The notes beneath the pieces are model-generated. The model saw only the letters and a list, made by a program, of their open reading frames with translations. It was not told the DNA's origin and searched no databases. Of a DNA stretch of 64,000 nucleotides, positions 1 through 8,150 are shown piece after piece. The stretch's first letter is position 1. Every line of letters begins with the position of its first letter. Origin of the DNA: Novosphingobium sp. HII-3 (GTDB lineage Bacteria > Pseudomonadota > Alphaproteobacteria > Sphingomonadales > Sphingomonadaceae); contig NZ_PPSM01000081.1 of assembly GCF_002916655.1 (NCBI RefSeq), forward strand, positions 62,001 to 126,000. Direction: 5' to 3'. Both the position numbers and the translations under genes were made by a program.

Positions 1-538
1 CGGACTGCTGCCAGCCGAATGGCCCTATGTCTGCCATGCGGTGTCGGGCTACTCAGGCGGCGGCAAGGCGCTGATCAGCCGCTTCGAAGCCGATCGCGAC
101 ATTGCGTTTCGTGCCTATGGCCTCGCGCTCGGGCACAAGCATGTGCCGGAAATGAAGGCTCTCGCCGGGCTGGCGCACGATCCGCTCTTCGCCCCTGCTG
201 TGGTGCCTGCGCATCGCGGCATGCTGGTTGAAGTGCCGCTCCATCTTTCGATGATGAGCGGGGCGGGAGCGCCCGACGCCCTGCGCCGCGCTCTGGCCGA
301 CTTCTACGCCGGCAGCATGGTCGTCAAGGTCGAGGACGATCGCCCGGACGAACTGCTGCTGCGCGCCTCCATGGAGCCGGTCGACACGCTCACGCTTCGC
401 GTCCTTGGCGCCGCAGACGGCAGCCAGGCTCGCCTTGTCGCGATGCTCGACAACCTCGGCAAAGGCGCCAGCGGTGCGGCCGTCCAGAACCTCAACATCA
501 TGGCCGATCTCGACGAAACGGCCGGTCTGCGCCTCTAG
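1..538 (+). CDS. argC: N-acetyl-gamma-glutamyl-phosphate reductase, C-terminal part
   Basis: The reading frame is open from the window edge (first full codon at base 2) and stops at 536-538, so the N-terminal half with the NAD-binding region and catalytic Cys lies outside. The visible part carries the SGYSGGGK segment and the conserved His of GHKHVPEM, both typical of the shorter (type 2, about 310 aa) ArgC family. ArgC reduces N-acetylglutamyl phosphate to the semialdehyde in arginine synthesis, in the cytoplasm. The GTG at 41 is internal, not a start, because the family sequence continues upstream (GLLPAEWPYVCHAV). No clear terminator follows. Confidence 0.9.
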   Translation, partial: GLLPAEWPYVCHAVSGYSGGGKALISRFEADRDIAFRAYGLALGHKHVPEMKALAGLAHDPLFAPAVVPAHRGMLVEVPLHLSMMSGAGAPDALRRALADFYAGSMVVKVEDDRPDELLLRASMEPVDTLTLRVLGAADGSQARLVAMLDNLGKGASGAAVQNLNIMADLDETAGLRL

Positions 539-928
539 GCCTAGTCCCGAATACCGCTCGCCTTCCTATCCCGAGGAACGGGAAGGCAGACGTGCGCGCT
601 GCAGCCGCGGCCCCGCTTCGCTGCCCGCGGCGGGTGCCGGCCCTGCTTGGTTTGACGGCAGAAAAGACCGCTTGCACAATTATAAGGCACTACTTGCCTA
701 TTTTCTGGACACAACCTTCCACGAACCCACCGCATCGAATGCGACAGATTGTTCGTTGACCGGGCAAATCGCCCAATTCCGGTCTTTCCGCGGCCTCCCA
801 CTCGTCCTATCAGTAGCGCGACCGCATTGGCACGATTCTTGATGGGAATCGCGCGCGAGGCTTCTGGTTCCCGGACCGGTGACCTCTACAAGGAAAGTCC
901 GGGTGCAAGTGCAGGGGTCCAGGCAGGC
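539..928. other. intergenic region between argC and glnB
   Basis: About 390 bases without a convincing gene. A GCCTTCC/GGAAGGC hairpin (560-587) lacks a T-run. A small AGGCA/TGCCT hairpin (685-699) is followed by ATTTT and could be a weak argC terminator. The downstream half contains the sigma-54-like site listed separately. The long frame that runs through here into glnB has no family resemblance before the glnB GTG. Confidence 0.5.
828..843 (+). promoter_or_regulatory. sigma-54-type promoter upstream of glnB
   Basis: TGGCACG-ATTC-TTGAT matches the RpoN consensus TGGCACG-N4-TTGCW at every strongly conserved base except GC to GA in the -12 element. The GG and the -12 G are separated by exactly 10 bases. 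The site is about 85 bases upstream of the glnB GTG. NtrC-activated sigma-54 promoters in front of glnB/glnA are well established in proteobacteria, so position and sequence agree. An NtrC site was not located. Confidence 0.6.
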
Positions 929-1267
929 GTGAAGAAGATCGAAGCCATCATCAAGCCGTTCAAACTCGATGAAGTTAAGGAAGCGCTCCACGAAGTGGGC
1001 GTGTCAGGCATCACCGTCACCGAGGCGAAGGGCTTCGGACGCCAGAAGGGCCACACAGAACTTTATCGTGGCGCAGAATACGTCGTCGACTTCCTGCCGA
1101 AGGTGAAGCTGGAAGTTGTCGTCCCCGATGCCTTGGCCGAACGCGTCGTCGAAGCGATCGCGGACGCGGCGCAGACCGGCCGCATCGGCGACGGCAAGAT
1201 TTTCGTCGTTCCCATCGAAACCGCCGTGCGCATCCGCACGGGTGAGCGGGACGACGACGCACTGTAA
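929..1267 (+). CDS. glnB: nitrogen regulatory protein P-II
   Basis: This encodes a 112-residue P-II protein, exactly the family length, when the GTG at 929 is used (MKKIEAIIKPFKLDEVK). The frame extends upstream but that part is not P-II. The T-loop with Tyr51 (RGAEYVVDF), the uridylylation site, is intact, as is the C-terminal RIRTGERDDDAL segment. P-II is a cytoplasmic trimer that senses 2-oxoglutarate, ATP/ADP and, through GlnD, glutamine, and signals to GlnE and NtrB. It lies 115 bases upstream of glnA in the same direction, the common glnBA arrangement, behind a sigma-54-like promoter. No amtB is adjacent, so I call it GlnB rather than GlnK. Confidence 0.95.
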   Translation: MKKIEAIIKPFKLDEVKEALHEVGVSGITVTEAKGFGRQKGHTELYRGAEYVVDFLPKVKLEVVVPDALAERVVEAIADAAQTGRIGDGKIFVVPIETAVRIRTGERDDDAL

Positions 1268-1308
1268 CGCCGGCCACAGCCGATGAGGACGCGCGCTGGC
1301 AGGGGTGC

Positions 1309-1324
1309 CGGCCGCATTCCTGCA
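1309..1324 (+). promoter_or_regulatory. possible weak sigma-54-like site upstream of glnA
   Basis: CGGCCGC-ATTC-CTGCA keeps GG and GC at the required 10-base spacing but departs from the consensus at several other bases. It sits about 60 bases upstream of the glnA start. A separate glnA promoter in the glnB-glnA gap is common in proteobacteria. The match could be chance in GC-rich DNA. Confidence 0.25.
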
Positions 1325-1382
1325 ACACGATCAACCTAATCCTCTTTCGGGATCGGAAGAGTAACGCTGGAGAACGAAGAAA

Positions 1383-2792
1383 ATGGCTAGTGCAAAGGAC
1401 GTCCTGAAGAAGATCAAGGACGAGGAGATCGAATGGGTCGATCTTCGCTTCACGGACCCCAAGGGCAAGTGGCAGCACCTGACCATGGTCTCGTCGGTTC
1501 TCGGCGAAGATGAGCTGGAAGACGGCCTCATGTTCGACGGTTCGTCGATCGAGGGCTGGAAGGCCATCAACGAATCGGACATGATCCTCAAGCCCGACCT
1601 CGGCGCCGTCTACACCGATCCGTTCTCGGCCACCCCGATGCTGATCCTGTTCTGCGACGTCGTCGAACCCTCGACCGGCGAACTCTACGCCCGCGACCCG
1701 CGTTCGACCGCGAAGCGCGCGGAAGCCTTCGTGAAGTCGGCCGGCTTCGGCGACACCGTCTACGTCGGCCCCGAAGCCGAATTCTTCATGTTCGACGACG
1801 TGAAGTTCTACGACGGCTACGACGGCAACGGCTTCAAGATCGACGACATCGAGCTGCCGGGCAACTCCGATAAGTCGTACGACACGGGCAACCTGGGCCA
1901 CCGCCCGCGCGCCAAGGGCGGCTACTTCCCCGTCGCTCCGGTGGACTCGGCCGTCGACATCCGTGGCGAAATGGTGTCGACCATGCTTGAAATGGGCCTG
2001 CCCTGCGACAAGCACCACCACGAAGTCGCCGCGGCCCAGCACGAGCTCGGCCTGACCTTCGGTACGCTGGTGCAGACCGCCGACCGCATGCAGATCTACA
2101 AGTATGTCGTGCACATGGTCGCACAGGCATACGGCAAGACCGCAACCTTCATGCCCAAGCCGATCATGAAGGACAACGGTTCGGGCATGCACACGCACAT
2201 CTCGATCTGGGAAGGCGGCAAGCCGCTCTTCGCCGGTAACGGATATGCCGGCCTGTCGGACACCTGCCTGTACTTCATCGGCGGCGTCATCAAGCACGCC
2301 AAGGCCCTCAACGCCTTCACCAACCCGACCACCAACAGCTACAAGCGCCTGGTGCCGGGCTACGAAGCACCGGTTCTGCTGGCTTACTCGGCCCGCAACC
2401 GCTCGGCCTCCTGCCGTATTCCGTACGGCGCCGGCGAGAAGGCGAAGCGCGTGGAATTCCGCTTCCCCGACGCTATGGCCAACCCGTACCTGTGCTACGC
2501 CTCGATCCTGATGGCCGGCCTCGACGGCATCAAGAACAAGATCCATCCGGGCGAAGCGATGGACAAGAACCTGTACGACCTGCCGCCGGCCGAACTGGCC
2601 GAAGTGCCGACCGTCTGCGGTTCACTGCGTGAAGCTCTGGACAGCCTTCAGGCCGATCACGCCTTCCTCCTTGAAGGCGGCGTGTTCACCGAAGACCAGA
2701 TCGAAGCGTACCTCGAACTCAAGTGGCCCGAAGTGCTGCGCTGGGAAACCACGCCGTCGGCGGTCGAGTTCGACATGTACTACAGCGCCTGA
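1383..2792 (+). CDS. glnA: type I glutamine synthetase
   Basis: A 469-residue GSI enzyme, the usual length. Visible signatures are MFDGSSIEGW near residue 50, the ATP-site segment NGSGMHTHIS, NRSASCRIP and EFRFPDAMANPYLCY. The adenylylation loop NLYDLPPAE puts the modifiable Tyr at residue 398, equivalent to Tyr397 of enteric GlnA, so GlnE control is expected. The enzyme condenses glutamate, ammonia and ATP to glutamine as a cytoplasmic dodecamer. The ATG at 1383 follows a purine-rich GGAGAACGAAGAAA. It is probably co-regulated with glnB. A 509-codon open frame on the opposite strand is a codon-bias shadow. Confidence 0.98.
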   Translation: MASAKDVLKKIKDEEIEWVDLRFTDPKGKWQHLTMVSSVLGEDELEDGLMFDGSSIEGWKAINESDMILKPDLGAVYTDPFSATPMLILFCDVVEPSTGELYARDPRSTAKRAEAFVKSAGFGDTVYVGPEAEFFMFDDVKFYDGYDGNGFKIDDIELPGNSDKSYDTGNLGHRPRAKGGYFPVAPVDSAVDIRGEMVSTMLEMGLPCDKHHHEVAAAQHELGLTFGTLVQTADRMQIYKYVVHMVAQAYGKTATFMPKPIMKDNGSGMHTHISIWEGGKPLFAGNGYAGLSDTCLYFIGGVIKHAKALNAFTNPTTNSYKRLVPGYEAPVLLAYSARNRSASCRIPYGAGEKAKRVEFRFPDAMANPYLCYASILMAGLDGIKNKIHPGEAMDKNLYDLPPAELAEVPTVCGSLREALDSLQADHAFLLEGGVFTEDQIEAYLELKWPEVLRWETTPSAVEFDMYYSA

Positions 2793-2828
2793 TCCACGGA
2801 CAGGCGGCGACCTGTTCGCCGAGAGGCG

Positions 2829-2862
2829 GCGTCCGGAGCGATCCGGGCGCCCCTTTCGTTTG
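2829..2862 (+). terminator. Rho-independent terminator after glnA
   Basis: GCGTCCGG and CCGGGCGC form an 8-bp stem (one G-U pair) with loop AGCGAT, followed by CCCCTTTCGTTT. It begins 36 bases after the glnA stop. Confidence 0.6.
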
Positions 2863-3023
2863 ACGTTTTCACTTTCCTACACGATCCCGGCGGGGGTATC
2901 TGTTGTTTCCCCCCGTGGCGGCCCTGCGGCACGCACGCCGCCTCGTTTCCAAAGCCCGAATACACGTCACGCAGGCCCTCTGCGCGCCATCGCGCGCGCC
3001 CGGCTGCAGCGAAAGGAACAGCC

Positions 3024-3608
3024 ATGGATCGCAAACCCATTTTCGACCAGGTCCGCAGCACGCTGGGCCGCGCCTTCTCTCAACCCGAGGTCGACGCTCT
3101 CGACGCGGCGATCGACGCCGCCATCGAAGAAGGCACGCCCTCGCTGCGAGCGCTGGGCCCAGCCGGCACGGCGCTGATCAAGACCTGGGAAGGTTGCGAG
3201 AAGCGGCTGAAGGACGGCACCTTCGAGGCTTACCCCGACCCCGGCAGCGCGGATGGTCGCCCCTGGACGATCGGCTGGGGCTCGACAGGCCCGGACATCC
3301 GGCCTGGCCTGATCTGGACACAGGCGCAATGCGATGCCCGGTTCGAACGCGACATCGCCGCCTACGTGCGCGAGGTGGCGGAGTTCCTGAGCGCCTCCCC
3401 CACCAGCGCCAACCAGTTCGACGCGCTCGTCTCGTTTCATTACAACACGCGCGCCATCCGCCGCTCGACACTGGGCGCGCTGCACAAGGCCGGCCGCTTC
3501 GCGGAGGCCCGCGCGGAGTTCGGCCGGTGGATTCACAACAACAGCAAACCCATGAAAGGCCTTCAGAACCGCCGCCGGGAAGAGGCGGAACTCTACGGAA
3601 CAGCCTGA
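3024..3608 (+). CDS. phage-type lysozyme (GH24 family)
   Basis: A 194-residue protein with a GH24 (T4/lambdoid endolysin-type) muramidase core from about residue 45: Glu56 in TWEG, Asp72 in AYPDP and Thr82 in WTIGWGS fit the family's Glu-Asp-Thr triad, followed by the conserved QFDALVSFHYN and RRREEAELY segments. The family hydrolyses beta-1,4 bonds between MurNAc and GlcNAc. There is no obvious signal peptide or membrane anchor, so export would need a holin, SAR-type or other route not seen here. The start follows GAAAGGAA. No other phage gene is nearby, so it looks like a domesticated or orphan endolysin; the roughly 45-residue N-terminal extension is unrecognised. Confidence 0.85.
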   Translation: MDRKPIFDQVRSTLGRAFSQPEVDALDAAIDAAIEEGTPSLRALGPAGTALIKTWEGCEKRLKDGTFEAYPDPGSADGRPWTIGWGSTGPDIRPGLIWTQAQCDARFERDIAAYVREVAEFLSASPTSANQFDALVSFHYNTRAIRRSTLGALHKAGRFAEARAEFGRWIHNNSKPMKGLQNRRREEAELYGTA

Positions 3609-3656
3609 CCTTCCCGCAAGCGATCACGCTGCCGGCACAGCGCGATCACGGCCTTG

Positions 3657-5147
3657 TCAGTGCGGCACCGCACCGGTTTCCACGCCGGTCTTGTCATGAA
3701 GCGCGAAGCGGTCGACGATGTCCGCGCTCGCGCGGTTGTAGCCGATCACGTCCACGCTGCGACCTTCGCGCCGCAGACGATCGACGATGCGGTCCAGCGC
3801 GCCGACGCCCGAAATATCCCAGAAATGCGCGCCGGAGACATCGATGCGGACATGGTGGGCGCTGTCCTCCGCCTGAAAGGCGCGGGTGAAACGCTCGACC
3901 GAGGCGAAGAAGATCTGCCCGCTCACGCGGTAGATTGCGGTGTCTCCCTCGGCGATGCGCTCGACCGAGAACATGCGCTGTACCTTCCCGGCGAAAAAGA
4001 TCCCGGAGAGCAGCACGCCCGCGAGGACCCCCAGCGACAGATCGCGCGTGGCGACCACGACGGCCACGGTCACGATCATGACGATGGACGAGGTCGGTGG
4101 GTGGCGGCGCAAGTTGGCGATAGACGCCCAACTGAAGGTACCGATGGAGACCATCACCATCACCGCCACCAGCGCCGGCATCGGCACCCGCCCCACGAAA
4201 GGACCGAGCACCGCAAGCAGGAACAGCAGGAACGCGCCCGCTACAAAGGTGGAAAGACGCCCGCGCCCCCCGGAGGTCACGTTGATGACGGACTGGCCGA
4301 TCATGGCGCAGCCACCCATGCCGCCGAACAGCGCCGAAACGACGTTGGCGCCGCCCTGCCCCATGCACTCACGCTGCTTGTCGCTGTCGGTGTCGGTCAT
4401 GTCGTCCACGATCTGCGCGGTCAGGAGCGATTCCAGCAGGCCGACCGCAGCCATCGTCAGGGAGTACGGCGCGATGATCCGCAAGGTTTCAAACGTCAGC
4501 GGCACCTGCGGAAGCGCCAGGCTCGGCAGGCCTTCCGGCAGCTTGCCCATGTCGCCCACGGTGTTCACCGGCAGTCCCAGGCTCAGGCTGATCGCGGTGA
4601 GGAGGACGATAGCCACGAGCGGCGACGGCACGGCCTTGGTAACACGCGGGAAGAGGTAGATCACGGCCAGGCCCCCGGCCACCATGGCGTACGTGTGCCA
4701 GCTGACGTCGGTGAGCTGGGGGATCTGGGCCATGAAGATGAGGATGGCCAGAGCGTTAACGAACCCGGTAATGACTGAGCGCGACACGAACTGCATCACG
4801 AGGTGGAGCCGCGCCAGCCCCGCCAGGATCTGGAACAGGCCCATGAGGATGGTGGCGGCGAAGAGATACTCGACGCCGTGGTCACGAACGAGCGGCCCGA
4901 TCAGCACCGCCACTGCGGCGGTGGCGGCGGATATCATGCCGGGGCGCCCGCCGATCAGCGAGATGGTCATCGCGATGGCGACCGAGGCATAGAGACCGAC
5001 CCGGGGATCGACGCCGGCGATGATCGAAAACCCGATCGCTTCGGGAATCAGGGCCAGGGCAACAACGATGCCGGCCAGAAAGTCGGCGCGCGCGGCCGCA
5101 GCATCGCTGAACCACTGCCGCCGGTAGCGGGTGAGAGTGTCTGACAT
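3657..5147 (-). CDS. SulP family anion transporter with STAS domain
   Basis: About 496 residues with the SulP (SLC26) layout: a hydrophobic transport domain of 10-14 membrane segments to about residue 395, including LIPEAIGFSIIAG and GRPGMISAATAAVAV, then a cytoplasmic STAS domain (IDVSGAHFWDISGVGALD). Members carry sulfate, bicarbonate or other anions; the substrate cannot be read from sequence. The ATG at 5147 is chosen; a TTG at 5162 in the same frame is a possible alternative. It is convergent with the lysozyme gene. The leader upstream is rich in hairpins and may be a regulatory RNA. Confidence 0.9.
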   Translation of the reverse strand: MSDTLTRYRRQWFSDAAAARADFLAGIVVALALIPEAIGFSIIAGVDPRVGLYASVAIAMTISLIGGRPGMISAATAAVAVLIGPLVRDHGVEYLFAATILMGLFQILAGLARLHLVMQFVSRSVITGFVNALAILIFMAQIPQLTDVSWHTYAMVAGGLAVIYLFPRVTKAVPSPLVAIVLLTAISLSLGLPVNTVGDMGKLPEGLPSLALPQVPLTFETLRIIAPYSLTMAAVGLLESLLTAQIVDDMTDTDSDKQRECMGQGGANVVSALFGGMGGCAMIGQSVINVTSGGRGRLSTFVAGAFLLFLLAVLGPFVGRVPMPALVAVMVMVSIGTFSWASIANLRRHPPTSSIVMIVTVAVVVATRDLSLGVLAGVLLSGIFFAGKVQRMFSVERIAEGDTAIYRVSGQIFFASVERFTRAFQAEDSAHHVRIDVSGAHFWDISGVGALDRIVDRLRREGRSVDVIGYNRASADIVDRFALHDKTGVETGAVPH

Positions 5148-5162
5148 AGAATTTTCCGACAA

Positions 5163-5345
5163 GAAGGCGTGTCGCCGGCATGAACGGCACAGCTGCGTGC
5201 TGCGCTGCAGATCATGCCTGTGTTGTCCGGCGGATCGGCGGCCGGAATAGCCACCCGGATTTGCACCGGGATCCTTGCGAATGGCGGCCTCTTAGCGGAA
5301 GCTGCGGGACCTGCGCAAGTGGGAGTATCCGCAACGCCCTCTCAT
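5163..5345 (-). promoter_or_regulatory. structured leader upstream of the SulP gene
   Basis: Reading towards the SulP start, this stretch contains CCCGG/CCGGG around a 7-base loop (5254-5270) and TCCGGC/GCCGGA around a 9-base loop (5226-5246), plus further GC stems. There is no coding potential. A cis-regulatory RNA is possible. The described alphaproteobacterial 'sul1' motif occurs upstream of sulfate transporters, but I could not align this leader to its consensus. Confidence 0.3.
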
Positions 5346-5426
5346 CAGCGCGTGGATAAGTCGGCGTTCACGATGACCGAGACGGGTGGAAAGCGGACAT
5401 CAGCGATAAACGCAATGATGTTGGAC

Positions 5427-6080
5427 TTAATTTCTGAGCGGCGACCTCGGGGGCGTGACAGTGTTCATCTCGCAAGGCTCCATTTGTGTTTCCGCGATAC
5501 GCTGAGCTTGTCCGAACATAGTATTAACAGTCTCGCCTGATGGGTAATTTAGAAAGCTCGTCGAAAGAACCTCGCCAGCTTCGCTCTGACGCTGAATTTC
5601 ATACCGTCCTCCACTTTGAAGCAGCATTAGCTGATCATCATGATAAGTGAAGTTGGGCTTGTCCTTCACCCATTGAGCCGCTCGATACTCGATGCTTGCG
5701 TGCATCTGCGGGTAGTCAGATCGTTGGGGATGCAAACGATAAGTACTGGTCGTCCAAGCCCCGCCAGTAACGCGCCAACGAAGACGTTGGACTGTGTCCG
5801 GGGACGCCTCTGCGATAAGGTACTGTGACCGGATTGTGAGGCCAGCAGGTCGAAAACCTCCCTCATAGAACTCATATCCGACACTGAACTCGGTGCTTCC
5901 GTCTTCGCTAGTGGTAACCATCGGAAAGTAGGTTGGAGGTATGGACTTGTCGTCAGTTTGGAACAGCATGGCGCTGACCTTGGTATTTCCGCTAACAGCG
6001 TCTCCGCGACCGCAAAAACTATTAGCCCACGCCTGCGTCGAGGGCAGGAAAACTACCACTATCAAAAGTTTTCGAAGCAT
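5427..6080 (-). CDS. putative secreted protein, unknown function
   Basis: A 217-residue protein I do not recognise. The start is well supported: ATG preceded by a strong GGGGGAAG. The N-terminus is a clear Sec signal peptide (MLRKLLIVVVFLPS, cleavage probably after TQAWA). The mature part is rich in polar and aromatic residues with two Cys (FCGRG near the mature N-terminus, EPCEM near the end) that could form a disulfide. Base composition is visibly less GC-rich than the neighbours, which suggests later acquisition. No operon partner is evident. It is probably periplasmic or extracellular. Confidence 0.65.
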   Translation of the reverse strand: MLRKLLIVVVFLPSTQAWANSFCGRGDAVSGNTKVSAMLFQTDDKSIPPTYFPMVTTSEDGSTEFSVGYEFYEGGFRPAGLTIRSQYLIAEASPDTVQRLRWRVTGGAWTTSTYRLHPQRSDYPQMHASIEYRAAQWVKDKPNFTYHDDQLMLLQSGGRYEIQRQSEAGEVLSTSFLNYPSGETVNTMFGQAQRIAETQMEPCEMNTVTPPRSPLRN

Positions 6081-6269
6081 AAACTTCCCCCAATATTATG
6101 TCCTTGCTATCGAATTGCTGCTTCCATTGGAAGAGCGCAATCCTGCGCAGGAATGTGCGTCCGGAGCGTCAGCAATTGGGCGCTTGAAGTCCGTTCGGAT
6201 ATTGGCGTGAGAGGGTGATTAGCAGTCAGTCCGCAGGCGCGCAGAGGCGCGGTGAAAATTGATGTCGGT

Positions 6270-6298
6270 GGAGGCGGGTTACACGGTGGCCCGCCTCC
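6270..6298 (-). terminator. hairpin after the GNAT gene
   Basis: A perfect 9-bp stem GGAGGCGGG/CCCGCCTCC with an 11-base loop lies just downstream of the GNAT stop. On the minus strand it is followed by ACCGACATCAATTTT, a poor U-tract, so its terminator role is uncertain. Confidence 0.35.
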
Positions 6299-6304
6299 TG
6301 AATG

Positions 6305-6802
6305 TTAGCAAGCGCCAAAAGCCGCGTGGTACGCGATCTCGCCCGTTGGATCACTGCCGCCAAAAGTGAGTCGCATGAAATATTCTGGTGGCGCGTCCGG
6401 ATATCGCAGACCGGGATCATTCTCGAACCCAAAGCGACGATAATAGCCGGGATTTCCGAGGAGTACGCACCCTGCTGCACCTTGCGCGCGCAGTTCGTCG
6501 AGACCTTGCCGGATCAGGGCACCCCCAATGCCACGGCCCTGCAGGTCTGGCCGGACCGATACCGGCCCCAGCCCGAACCATTTGCGATTTTCGCCGTCGA
6601 TCGTGACCGGCGAGAATGCCACGTGGCCGATGATCTCATCCCCTTCCGCGGCAACCAGCGAAATCGTTAACGCCCCTGCATCACGCAAGGCTGCAATGAT
6701 GGCCGGCTCCGTTTGATTGCTATGTTCCACCAAGGCAAAAGCGTCAGCGGTAACCTGTTTGATCGCGTCGCGATCCTGCTCTTGTTCTTGTCGTATCATC
6801 AT
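6305..6802 (-). CDS. GNAT family N-acetyltransferase
   Basis: A 165-residue single-domain GNAT enzyme of the YhbS type. The acetyl-CoA-binding motif A is plain: LGPVSVRPDLQGRGIGGALI at about residues 77-96. The C-terminal YYRRFGFE and the TFGG segment are usual in this subgroup. The start is the first of two ATG codons, preceded by CAAGGAAG. Members acetylate small amines, antibiotics or protein amines; the substrate is not predictable. It stands alone, with over 200 bases on each side. Confidence 0.85.
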   Translation of the reverse strand: MMIRQEQEQDRDAIKQVTADAFALVEHSNQTEPAIIAALRDAGALTISLVAAEGDEIIGHVAFSPVTIDGENRKWFGLGPVSVRPDLQGRGIGGALIRQGLDELRAQGAAGCVLLGNPGYYRRFGFENDPGLRYPDAPPEYFMRLTFGGSDPTGEIAYHAAFGAC

Positions 6803-7106
6803 GATCGAACTTCCTTGGCAATTGTCTAGCTGCGCGTGCAGGGAGCACCGGTCGAAATACGAACGCGGTAGGGCTGCATGATGTGGACTCGGTCAGCCGC
6901 CCGCGTGCCAGCTTGCTGAAAACAGCCAGCGTACAGTCTGACAGGCCATGGCCCTCGCGGGGTAAAGCAGAAGACATCTGCTGTCGGACCCCGTGTCATG
7001 GCGATACCTGATGAGTTCGCCTTGAGCTAAGGGCGGAGTGTCCGAACGAGGCCGTTTGCCGACGGGCAGCTAGTTTTCCGCTTGCAGGCGACGCTCGTGC
7101 CGCGAC
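6803..7106. other. intergenic region without recognised features
   Basis: About 300 bases between the GNAT start and the end of bpt. The only open frame here (minus strand, entering the GNAT gene) has no resemblance to a known protein and no good ribosome binding site. I see no terminator, repeat or RNA gene. Confidence 0.5.
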
Positions 7107-7940
7107 CTACCTCTTGGCCACAGCAGGCATCCCGTCCTTGGACCCGGTGACGTTCTCCCGGGAGTCCTGGCCGGCGGCGGCTGCCGCGATCAGGCGGCTA
7201 TGTTGAGCGGCATCGATCCGTTCCCATCCCGCGCGCCCCAGCTTCTCCATCGGGCGATAACGTACCTTGTACTGCATCCGCGCCGAGCCTTCGACCCAAT
7301 AGCCCAGATAGACATAGCTGAGGCCCATATCCTCCGCCCGCTGGATGTGGTCGAGGATGATGTAGTTGCCGAGGCCCTGCCGCGCGCTGTGCGGATCGTA
7401 GAAGGAGTAGATCATCGAGAGGCCGTCGCACTGCCGGTCGGTCAGGCACGCGCCGACCAGACGCCCGGGCGTGGTGCCGTCGATCGAGGGTTCGCGGTAT
7501 TCGATGACGTAGGTGGTGACCGGCGTGTGCTCCACCATGTCGGCAAAATCGACCTCGTCCATGCTGGTCATACCACCTTCCGGGTGGCGCACGGCAAGGT
7601 AGCGCTGCAACAGATCGAACTGTTCGCTGGTCGACCACGGACGGCAGACGGTCGTCACCAGATCCGCGTGCTCCTGCAGCGTCCGTTTCTGGGTGCGGGA
7701 CGGCTGGAATTCGTTGGCCACGACGCGGACGGAGACGCAGGCACTGCAGTCGATGCAGGAGGGCCGGTACGCAACCGTCTGGCTGCGCCGGAACCCGATG
7801 CGGCCGAGCGCGTCGTTCAGCGAATCGGCGTGCGGCCCCTTCAGTTCCGTGAAGACCTTGCGTTCGCTACGCCCCGGCAGATACGGGCACGGCGCCGGGC
7901 TCGTCACGAAAAAGCGCGGGAATCGAACGGGTGCCGTCAC
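7107..7940 (-). CDS. bpt: aspartate/glutamate leucyltransferase (N-end rule)
   Basis: A 277-residue protein with the Bpt/Ate signature: CPYLPGR near the N-terminus, the paired cysteines of SCIDCSACVSVRV, and the C-terminal domain with GGLSMIYSFYDP-like and YVYLGYWV segments. Bacterial Bpt transfers leucine from Leu-tRNA to proteins with N-terminal Asp or Glu, marking them for ClpS-ClpAP degradation. The start is a GTG giving MTAPVRFPRFF. The gene stands alone. Annotations such as arginyltransferase refer to the same family; bacterial members use leucine. Confidence 0.9.
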   Translation of the reverse strand: MTAPVRFPRFFVTSPAPCPYLPGRSERKVFTELKGPHADSLNDALGRIGFRRSQTVAYRPSCIDCSACVSVRVVANEFQPSRTQKRTLQEHADLVTTVCRPWSTSEQFDLLQRYLAVRHPEGGMTSMDEVDFADMVEHTPVTTYVIEYREPSIDGTTPGRLVGACLTDRQCDGLSMIYSFYDPHSARQGLGNYIILDHIQRAEDMGLSYVYLGYWVEGSARMQYKVRYRPMEKLGRAGWERIDAAQHSRLIAAAAAGQDSRENVTGSKDGMPAVAKR

Positions 7941-8150
7941 CGAACTGTGTCATCCTTTAGCTTGGGGCCGGCGCAGTGTCCGTCTCGTCGGGTAAATATG
8001 CATCCCCGATCAGCGTCATGCGAGTCCTTTAGCAACAAAAACCGACCATCCGACGCCTGATTCCCACCGCTACGGCCCTATCCGGCGCAGCCGTGCCATT
8101 TCGGGGCATCGGAATCCCGGCCGGCATGGGCACGGGTCTTCTGGTCGTAC

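Noticed and set aside
1017..2546. 509-codon open frame on the minus strand across glnA
   Set aside because: It is exactly antisense to a perfectly conserved glutamine synthetase; long antisense frames are expected from GC3-rich codon usage. No family resemblance.
3654..4778. 374-codon plus-strand frame across the SulP gene
   Set aside because: Shadow of the SulP gene; the His- and Asp-rich product has no recognisable domain.
6744..6977. 77-codon minus-strand frame overlapping the GNAT start
   Set aside because: It overlaps the well-supported GNAT gene and has no recognisable content.
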